From Plantago elongata (Eukaryota; Streptophyta; Magnoliopsida; Lamiales; Plantaginaceae): a DNA stretch of 21,036 nt. Below the pieces are notes generated by a model. The model worked only from the letters and a program-made list of their open reading frames with translations, had not been told where the DNA came from and did not search any database. Positions 1 to 8,090 of the stretch are shown here, piece by piece; within the stretch, counting starts at the first letter, position 1, and each line of letters opens with the position of its first letter. Location of the stretch: positions 1 to 21,036 of the forward strand of contig JAYMSP010003112.1 of the NCBI GenBank assembly GCA_036897095.1. Direction: 5' to 3'. Both the position numbers and the translations under genes were made by a program.

Positions 1-19
1 CCCCCCCCCCCCCCCCCCC
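1..19. repeat. Homopolymer C run at the window edge, inside an exon
   Basis: Nineteen C residues are followed by AAG and the splice donor GTGCAA at 23. Relatives have Pro-Pro-Lys just before the HNDSYSATK exon, so two proline codons are expected here. The run would encode six prolines. It is either a real expansion of the proline codons or a homopolymer artefact at a contig edge. Confidence 0.8.
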
Positions 20-3000
20 AAGGTGCAATAAGTTAGATATCTGAGATTGTCCATCACTATGATTTAGTTGTAACTAGTTCACTTTTCAATTATCCCTCTG
101 TCCCTTATAGGACGGTGAAGACTGGTAGTAAAACCTGTGTTTGAATCAAATAAGTGATCTGAGAGTACTATATGTTGAGTAACTAGACATTATTTTGGTT
201 TATTTAATTAGCACAATGATTCATACTCTGCCACAAAAGCTGAAGGAGAGGCCCTTGTTATCAAGTCAAACGGCTCAAACGGGCTTCTAACCTGCTGCAT
301 TCGACCCAGTGGTATCTTTGGCCCTGGTGATAAATTGCTCGTTCCATCACTAATAGCTGCAGCAAGAGCTGGGAAATCAAAGGTAATTAACTGCGTGTTG
401 TTTGTTATATTTTGATACTAGTCGTTAGTTACTTCATTTTAGCTAAATTTATCAATTTAATTGAAGTGAAAACCTAAAATTGATTGATGGACTGATTGAA
501 ATTTGACTCTTGAGACTGACTGACTGATACCTTATGTGCTTTCACACGGAATTAACATTCAATAAGCCTCACATTACCCTACCTCTTTATACAAATATGA
601 TTTTGCAAGAATTTAGTTATTTATTACTATTACTTGTTAGTGTTATAATTTTCTTGTTGCTTTTGATTACTTCATATTCTACTTGTTTTGATGTGGAATT
701 TGAACCTGATGCTCTAATTTGGAATGAGCAGTTCATAATTGGCGATGGAAACAACATATATGATTTTACTTATGTTGAAAATGTTGCACATGCTCATATA
801 TGTGCTGAACGAGCCCTAGCTTCCGACGGGATTGTAGCAGAAAAGGCTTCTGGAGAGGTAACACTTTTTGCTATTTATTTACTGCAGGACAAATAGTTGT
901 CTCTGAATCTCTGAGCAGAGTTATTCTAGTACTTCTAAAAGAGACTAGGTGCTTGTTAGAGCTTATTAATTTGGTTGTATTTATCGTAGTTTGGCTTATA
1001 ACGACATTCTTATTGCTTGTGAATTTAATGTAGTGCCTTCAATATTTTGCAAACTCCCTCACCAGAACCCATATGCTGCAACTTACAAATACCTTATACG
1101 AATTCTGGAGTGTTTACTGTTGCAGGTAAAATACACTAGCAAATGAGTGATGGTGGACAGTAATGAACTGAAAACCTAGAACAATTTTGATAATCAGAAG
1201 AAAAGTGGAGGTGAACAGCTAAGAAAACTCTAGAATAATAAATAAGTATAATGGTGCAAAAATGTGTTGGCGGAGGGAAAATAGTAGTAATCAGTTCATA
1301 TTCTGAAAATGCGTAAATGACACACAGTTCATAGCCTCTTATTTACCGTATGCCTAAACTTCGAAATAGGATAAACTAGACTCATAGAATGCAAACTACA
1401 AAATATTAAATTTATAAATAATCGTAATATGAAAATTCTATAATATGGAAATAAATCAATATAATATTTATTTAATGTAACTTCAATGGAAGGATTAATG
1501 ATTGAGTATTCATTGTAAACTACAACTGCAGGCATACTTCATTACCAATATGGAATCAATTAAATTTTGGGAGTTTATGTCTCTCATTCTTGAAGGTCTT
1601 GGTTATGAAAGGTATTCTTCTGTTGCAAAATTACACCACTTATCTTGCATTTACAAATATCAAACGTGCTATTTTCTTTTCATCAGCATGCACCTCATAC
1701 TGTTCTGCTTTCAGATATGATATTGTGTTATAAATTCGAAAAGTGGATGAGCTAATTGGAGTGTCATGTATTTAGTCATGCTGTGGAAAGTAGTGCAACA
1801 CTGCAGCTAATTATATAGCAGTCTAAAATTTGTATCTAAATGTTTTCTAGTTTTATCTCATCTCATTTTAGCTTGAATGCACAGTTTGATTGTACCCTAC
1901 CAAAGAATAAAAATAGTAAGACTTCATATTTTGTACTTGTTAGCGTAAATTCTTTTTGCTTTATATCATCCTATTCAATCCCTATATTGACAAATCTAAT
2001 CTTTTTGCTTTATATATAGGATCACCATATATCTAATAATCAAAGAATAAAAATAGTAAGGCGTTCAAGTGTAAGTGTCACTTCAATCTATAACTTGCCT
2101 ACCATCTTTTGTTGCCTATTAGGAAGGCAGCAACTTTCATGTAGAACAGTTGTTGGTTTTTTCAATTCAACCATGTACAAAACATATCTGCTTGGATGCA
2201 TATGGGCCTGGGACTCTACCTAGAGTGCATGTTTTACGATAAAGTAAAAAAGCTTTCTAAGAAAATCTAACTGACTATTGTTTTTTCTGCATTCGTACAA
2301 CATATTAAGCTACTTTAACTTTGGTTGCTAATGGTCTGTTTTCTTTTAATTTGCTTTATAGATCTGTGCAGAATGCATGTTCTTTTTATGACTAATGTCT
2401 AGTATGCAGGCCAAGAATTAAGCTGCCTGCCCTTTTAATGATGCCAATTGCACATCTGGTGGAGTTGGTGTATAAAGTGTTGGCTCCTTATGGCATGAAG
2501 GTGCCACAGTTCACACCTTCAAGAATTAGACTTCTATCATGCAACAGAACCTTTGCCTGTTCTAAGGCAAATGAACGCCTTGGCTACACACCCATTGTAC
2601 CACTTCAGGTTTATTAATGCCCTTAAAGATTCATTCTTATATATATCTGATAGATCCTAGTCCTACACTGTACCTGACTTGACTTGAAAGTCTAGATTTG
2701 TTTGGTTACCTAGGGATATACTGTAATTTGATCAAGCACATTTAACTGATTCATCATGCTAAACACTACTCCCACCGTCCTTTTTAAAACTTTACTAATT
2801 GCTAGTATTTCGGGAGTTTCTTTTATTGTCTAGGAAACCCACTACCTCCACTTATTAATTTTTAATCACTGCCTTTCAGGCTTAAACACTTTATACATAC
2901 TTTTCAATGTACTATACCATCTACTTGCTATTATTCCATTGCCTTAAAATTTGAACACAATCAAATGGTGAAGTCTTGTAAAAGAACAGAGTATTAGGTT

Positions 3001-6000
3001 ACTTCAATACACATAACGAGTTATTCCTAGAAAGTGTGATTGTAATTCAAGTAAAAAGTACAAGCAGAGTTGATACTTAATAAGAAACAAAAAATGCAAA
3101 GACCATGCCACACAAACCTTGTTTTTGCTTGATAACATAATTTATCACTTGTGTTTGCCCAGAGTCTTCTAATCCCGGATTCTGTAGCATGCATAAAATA
3201 TTTCTTTGTTTCATTGACTTAATCTGGGGCATATTTACTGCAGGAGGGCCTCAATAGAACAATTGAATCATATCCACACTTGAGGGCTACTGTCCGAACG
3301 AAAAGAGATGGGCCATCTAAATCTGAATTGCTTCTCGGCAGTGGAAAAGGTAGCATTATGTGATTATTTCTTCACCTAGAGTTATTTGTTAAACAAGTAA
3401 TGGGTCAAAATTTTACACTAGATCATCATTATGGCATTTTTGAAGATTACCCATGTAGGCATATTTTTTTTTTATTAATTAACATGAAATATAGCATTAC
3501 AATTACAATTGTTGAACAAGACGAATTTATCAATCGATTCTAGATGCGAATCACCACCAATCTCTATTGAGAGAATATAATCACCCATTTCGGGGTGCAA
3601 ATCACCACCAATCTCTATTGAGAGAATATAATCACCCATTCCGGGAAATCGAACCCGTGACCTCATGGTTACAGGGTGTCTTAGCTTGCCACTCGGCTAC
3701 AAACGCTTTGACATTACCCATGTAGGCATATACAACTATTGTGCTGAAATACTGTTATAGCCTATTAACCAAATGAGTGGATAGAATTACATAAGTTCGT
3801 GAAAGATTGCATGTTATTAGATACTAGCAGACTGCTTCAGATATTCTCCGAGTCAGGGATGTATTATGTGTAGATTAAACTTGTCTCCAACATCACCATG
3901 TATTCAGCCCTTGCCATCATATGATACACAAGTAAACCACTGCTTGGATGTTTCACTATTACTAATCTGGGGCTGGAAAAGAGTTATCTGTGACAATATA
4001 AAAATCCGATTATATGAATTTTATAAACACCATGGCCGTAAGTCTACCACGTTATTGCGATATAGTGTTCAAGAGAAGACATGGTGAAGTTATAGATGAC
4101 ACTCTACACTTGTGATGAGTCAAAGTTAGCCTGGTTGGCACATGTGATGTTTCCAATATTCTAGTATTAGCCACTGAAAGAATATTCTGAGAAACACACA
4201 ACCTGATATTGCCATTATAGAACTTGAAGCTTTAATTCTTGTAATTATCTATAACTAATGAAGATTTAATTTTGCAGTTGCTGACACACTTCTTTGGAGA
4301 GATAAAAGGCAAACACTCACTGTATTATTAGTTATGGCTACATTTTACTTCAGCTTCGTAGCTACTGGGTATACCGTCATTACTGGTGTTTCTAAGTTTT
4401 TATTAGCAGCATCAGTGTTCCTTTTCATACATGGAAGGCTACCTCAGAAGATGTACACATCCAAATTCTCTCTTTTTGTACAGTTTTTCTAGTTTGTTAC
4501 ATTTGTGCTGCAATCTTCCCTGTCAAACGTGTGCAAAAACATTTGACAGTTTCATTAAGTAACTGGAGCTTTCTCTAGAAGCAGTGAGTCAATGCTCACT
4601 TCTGATTATATGATGCTGCAGATTCGGATATAAAATAGAGAAAATCCCAGAGTCAAAGTTCAATGTTTCAGAAGCTGCATCACACCGTGTCGCATTATCA
4701 GTGGCATCACATTGGAATTCAGCCGTCAGTAATTTAAACTCTCTTTGTAATGGAAAAGATTCTATTCTCTTTCTTAAGGTAATCATTATTTATATCCTAC
4801 TGTCAAATCAGTTTGGGCCTGTGGATATTGAACTTATTTTCTGACAACTTTTTAAATTTTTGTGTTGTTTATGAGACAGGTTGTTTTCTCATTATTGTTT
4901 CTAAGCATCCTTGGAGCAGTTTCAGTGCATACTTCTTTTCTTGTAGGTATGTACCACCACATCTTAAACTTGAAGGTGTTTCATGAAAGTGGTTCCTATT
5001 TTTGTTGTTTGGAAATATGTATTCCCACCCTAAACGCAGACTGCAAACATGCTTATTTCATAAAACCAACTAGCTTATCATCTAACATCTACCTTATTAA
5101 GTCATAGGGGTTTTGCGCTTTTAATAATTCAAGAGGGTTTGGCACTAATTTATTAACTTGATGGGGTTTTGCGCACAATTACAATAACTTGGGGGGTTAT
5201 TTTGCATTTAACCCCATTTTTAGTGATGTCTTTTGGACCTATGTGTAATTTAAATATACTTCTTGAGTGGTTATATATAATTGGCCAAATCATAGGGAAC
5301 AATGTGTGGAGTAGGGATAATGGTAAACCCATTAAACTTTTCACCATCTTCATTGGGTTTTCTAAGTATTTTAGTGTGAGCATTACGACCGCATGTTGGT
5401 CGCACAATATTTGTGAGTGTTGGGTGCGACGAGGGCAGGACTAGCATAGGATATATAGTATATGTGTGCAATATGTATAATTTATAGGGAGAATTACAAA
5501 TTAGTCTCTCTCCAATACTTTACTACCTATTAGTTATACATAAAATCTTTCCTACAATTTAGTCGCTTTTAGATGGTTTTACAATGATGCCCTCAATGTT
5601 CCTTATTCACTTCCAAAACAAGCATCAATCTAATTGATACTATATCAATGCAATTATAGACTAATACGATTTGTGAGAATTTTCAATTGACGTACCTTTT
5701 TTGAATATCGACTGCTATTTCATATTCCTTCATCGATCAAGCATCATCTTCTTCTTTCATCGATCAAGCATCATCAATTTTCTTGTTCCTTCATCGATCA
5801 AGCATCATCTTATTCTTCTTCTTCATCGATCAAGCATCATCTTCTTCTCCTTGGTAACTCTATTAGGATTCAAACCATTGTCATCTAACTTGGCTTTGAA
5901 GTCATTGTACGATGAAGTTTTTATATTGAGGTTAAAAGTACGATCTGAGTGATCTAACAAGACTATAATATCATGACATGTAGCCTGCATAATGATGAAA

Positions 6001-6974
6001 CAAATTTTAATTCACAAAGTTCAACAATTTTGTTCTCTGTTTCCACAAAGCATCACAGCATGATTAAACCATCACAAACTTCTAAAAGTTACTAACTGTA
6101 CATGAAACGCAACACTGTGCAAGAAGAAAACAAGAACATAAATAATGATGCTTGCCAAGTCCATGTCGTAGTCTGCTTTGAGCTTTTGTTAATTACTCGG
6201 TATCATTGATATAGGATGAAAAATTGGTTCCTGGTGTTTTTAATTAACGATGCTTGTTATAGTAGTGATGCTTGGTGTTTTGAGTGAAGATATTTGATTT
6301 TTTTTTATATATGTATTGAAGAAGAATTACATTATATTGAAATCAAGCATCATAGTTTTAGTGTTGATGATGTTGATGCTTGGTCCTTTCCATGCTTGCT
6401 TTTTTGTATCAATGATGCTTGGTGATTTGAGTAATGATGCTTGATTTTATGAAGATGCTGCTTGCTTAATGACTAAGATGCTTGTTTTATTTTCAAAATG
6501 GTTTAAATTGATCGCTTCTGATCTTTCTAACGTTTGAAAGAGAGATCTATGTTTGATTCTGAGAGAATATTAGTTACCAAAATATATGATTTGACTAGAT
6601 ATGTATTTAAGGACGTAATTTCATTAAGAAATGTAAGATTACATATAAAAGTTACTAAAATTAAGAAGATGACTGATTTGTAGAAAAGTTTTAACTATTT
6701 TGTAGGATGTTTTTTTTTTAATTATGTATAACTAATGTGTTTGAAGATTTTAGGAGTATGACTAATTTGTAATTATTCCTAATTTATAGACCCGTTTAAC
6801 ATTTCACTGTATTCTTTTGACTTTATAGGAATCCCGTTTGCATTCATGGCCTTTGTCATTTATGAGATAAAAGAGGAAGAAATAGATAATTTGGCCCTGC
6901 AAGTTTTTTCAGTTGGAGGCAAATTGAAGTCACGTGTTACACAAAACGTTTCCAGCTTAAAGAAACAGCAATAA
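1..6974 (+). CDS. 3BETAHSD/D: Sterol-4alpha-carboxylate 3-dehydrogenase (decarboxylating) with reticulon domain, 5' part missing
   Basis: ER enzyme of sterol synthesis: NAD-dependent oxidation and decarboxylation of 4-carboxysterols, part of C-4 demethylation. I assembled ten exons, all GT-AG and phase-consistent: 1-22, 212-382, 732-857, 1532-1611, 2410-2608, 3244-3349, 4278-4452, 4622-4778, 4880-4946, 6829-6974 (TAA at 6972-6974). They give about 415 residues; relatives have roughly 560, so about 150 N-terminal residues, including the Rossmann glycine motif, lie before the window. Visible signatures are the SDR catalytic YSATK (exon 212-382), then IRPSGIFGPGD, YDFTYVENVAHAH and the AYFITNMESIKFWEF block. 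From ADTLLWRDKRQT (4280) onward comes a reticulon domain: two hydrophobic hairpins (exons 4278-4452 and 4880-6870) and a charged end IKEEEID. This architecture matches the Arabidopsis 3BETAHSD/D2 type. The last intron (4947-6828) is enlarged by repeats. No frameshift or internal stop was seen. The family call is firm; exon 1-22 is less certain. Confidence 0.93.
1901..2060. repeat. Repeated 20-mer in intron 4, spaced 140 bp
   Basis: CAAAGAATAAAAATAGTAAG occurs exactly at 1901-1920 and 2041-2060. Between them TCTTTTTGCTTTATAT occurs at 1951-1966 and 2000-2015. This suggests a small local duplication followed by rearrangement in the intron spanning 1612-2409. No coding or transposon signature was seen. 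Confidence 0.6.
2769..2991. mobile_element. Stowaway-like MITE in a 3BETAHSD/D intron
   Basis: The left end CTCCCACCGTCCTTTTTAAA and the right end read on the opposite strand (CTCTGTTCTTTTACAAGAC) are imperfect inverted repeats continuing into ACTTTACTA / ACTTCACCA. TA dinucleotides flank both sides (2767-2768 and 2992-2993), as expected for Tc1/mariner-derived Stowaway elements. It is 223 bp, non-coding, and sits in the intron 2609-3243. Confidence 0.75.
3446..3464. repeat. SINE target-site duplication, left copy
   Basis: A 19-bp sequence identical to the copy at 3713-3731; together they bracket the SINE. Confidence 0.92.
3465..3712 (-). mobile_element. tRNA-derived SINE, antisense in a 3BETAHSD/D intron
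   Basis: On the minus strand the element starts near 3712 with a tRNA-like Pol III promoter: A box TAGCCGAGTGG (3699-3689) and B box GGTTCGATTTC (3655-3645). It ends in an A-rich tail, seen as the T run at 3465-3473. It is flanked by a perfect 19-bp direct repeat, ATTACCCATGTAGGCATAT, at 3446-3464 and 3713-3731, the expected result of LINE-mediated retroposition. The body holds a 51-bp tandem duplication (3546-3596 and 3597-3647). The intact target duplication argues for a fairly recent insertion. The SINE family cannot be named from sequence alone. Confidence 0.9.
3546..3647 (-). repeat. 51-bp tandem duplication in the SINE body
   Basis: Units 3546-3596 and 3597-3647 differ at only a few positions and share a long identical core containing CACCACCAATCTCTATTGAG. 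The duplication makes this copy one unit longer than a single-unit form would be. Confidence 0.9.
3713..3731. repeat. SINE target-site duplication, right copy
   Basis: Identical to 3446-3464. It lies on the promoter (5') side of the antisense SINE. Confidence 0.92.
5107..5215. repeat. Degenerate 28-30-bp tandem array in the last intron
   Basis: Four units begin at 5107, 5135, 5163 and 5193. Each starts GGGGTTTTGCGC or a decayed form (GGGTTTGGCAC, GGGGTTATTTTGC), and the first three end in an AACTTG/TTCAAG-like stretch. The array closes with TTTAACCCC. It is non-coding and its origin is unknown. Confidence 0.65.
5478..5487. repeat. 10-bp target-site duplication, left copy
   Basis: TAATTTATAG here is repeated exactly at 6780-6789, on either side of the Mutator-like element. 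Confidence 0.8.
5729..5841 (+). repeat. Four spaced copies of TTCATCGATCAAGCATCATC
   Basis: Exact 20-mer copies at 5729-5748, 5756-5775, 5790-5809 and 5822-5841, separated by short T/C-rich spacers of 7-14 bp. They lie in the left half of the Mutator-like element. An open frame across them is simply the result of the repeat. Confidence 0.9.
6147..6484 (-). repeat. Array of GATGCTTG octamers, inverse of the left array
   Basis: GATGCTTG, the reverse complement of the CAAGCATC core in the left array, occurs at 6147, 6249, 6267, 6375, 6414, 6436 and 6477, often extended to ATGATGCTTG. One copy in the left-array orientation sits near 6344. The array fills the right half of the Mutator-like element. 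Confidence 0.85.
6780..6789. repeat. 10-bp target-site duplication, right copy
   Basis: TAATTTATAG, identical to 5478-5487. Only 39 bp of original intron separate it from the exon starting at 6829. Confidence 0.8.
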
Positions 6975-8090
6975 TTTGTAAATTGGTGCATGGCAAGTTC
7001 ATGCTTTGCACTTGCTGATCTAATCATCTATACCAGATGTTTTCTGCCACTGTGGTCGATTTATTCACCTGAGGGGTTTCGGGTGCAAAATTAGTGTGGT
7101 TGATATATTTTTTTAACCTAGTTTTCAAGCCAGAATCGCGGAATCAGCATGAACGCATTGAAGAGCAACATGTTTTGAAGTGTTTTGTTTTTGTTTTCTC
7201 CTTTTCTCTGTATTATTTGCATGTTACTAAATGTTAAGCTGTGTAGGTACATTATACTAGTATTAGTTTGTTGGCCGAGATGCAGTATTTGACCTCTGCA
7301 TCATGAGATCATTTGTAACAATGCGGTTTGATTTATCTTATTTTTTCCTGGGAAATGTAGTTAGTCCTGTATTTCATCTTTAAATATCTTATGTAAAGAC
7401 GGTCTATTTTAATATTGATTCATGTTGGCCCCGTAAATAACAAGCTAAGTTGCGGGGTTGAATAGACTTAAAACTTTTCGTGTCTAAGGTACAAGCAACT
7501 GCTGATGCTTATCTTTCTGAGAGTGGAGTAGAGTTTAAAGCTACGTATGTGTGTTCAGTGACCAAAGTGCTTTAGCATATGAACAAATATGTTGCTGAGA
7601 ATAAATTGAGTAGGTAAGTCTAGCGGCCTCAAGCTGACCAAGTTCGCCGTCGTGTCTTTTTGTGTTCTGCCTGCATCTCACCAAGTAGAGTGAGTTCATT
7701 CTCTAGATAATGTTCCTTTGGCGAGGTACTTTTTCCTTTGTATTATTAAAGATGGAAATGAGAAACTTTTTGAAAAACGAAAAATGAGAAGATTGTTACG
7801 GAAGGAAGGAAGTAATATATTTCAAAAACATTTCTAAGAAAAATGTAAATTATGATGTTTAGAATCAAGAAGCAGATCTGTCTGAGTTCATAAAATATAA
7901 AAGTTACAAATCATGGTTTACAATAAATTATGATGTTTGGAAAAAATGTAAATTTTCATGAACACAGTATATAGGTTACACTTTATATGATCAAAGAAAA
8001 GCAATCTATAAGAACCAAGGCCTAAGAAATTGATTTGGAGAGTTCATCAACTTGATGTTACCCAACATAGAATCCACATCCCAATTTTCC
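6975..8090. other. Convergent intergenic region holding both 3' ends
   Basis: These 1,116 bp lie between the stop codons of the two tail-to-tail genes and should hold both 3' UTRs. I see no convincing gene. An 18-bp near-repeat (AAATTATGATGTTTAGAA-like) occurs near 7846 and 7926. Poly(A) sites cannot be placed confidently. Confidence 0.6.

Larger units (their letters stand above)
5488..6779. mobile_element. Non-autonomous Mutator-like element in the last 3BETAHSD/D intron
   Basis: This 1,292-bp insertion has long imperfect terminal inverted repeats: left GGAGAATTACAAATTAGTC, right (opposite strand) GGAATAATTACAAATTAGTC. A second matching block, ATTAGTTATACATAA, and then CCTACAA-type sequence extend the repeat to about 85-100 bp. 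The exact 10-bp flanking duplication and long TIRs fit the Mutator superfamily, which usually makes 9-10-bp duplications. No transposase reading frame is visible. The interior holds four exact copies of a 20-mer on the left and opposed GATGCTTG motifs on the right. The right end is 39 bp from the splice acceptor of the final coding exon. Confidence 0.82.

Noticed and set aside
534..896. A 120-codon frame starting MCFHTEL
   Set aside because: Only 732-857 is coding (an exon of 3BETAHSD/D); the flanking residues come from introns, and the exon ends at a GT donor at 858.
3475..3666. A minus-strand frame with a repeated MGDYILSIEIGG peptide
   Set aside because: The peptide repeat is the translation of the 51-bp SINE duplication, not a gene.
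3640..3712. A tRNA gene on the minus strand
   Set aside because: The A and B boxes are present, but I see no acceptor-stem pairing or anticodon arm, and the sequence is bracketed by a target duplication with an A-tail, so it is a SINE head.
5729..5841. A CRISPR-like array
   Set aside because: The 20-mer repeats have very short low-complexity spacers, lie in a plant intron inside a transposon, and have opposed copies nearby.
5701..5952. An 83-codon frame with HRSSII repeats
   Set aside because: It starts at a non-ATG codon and is produced entirely by the motif array in the Mutator-like element.
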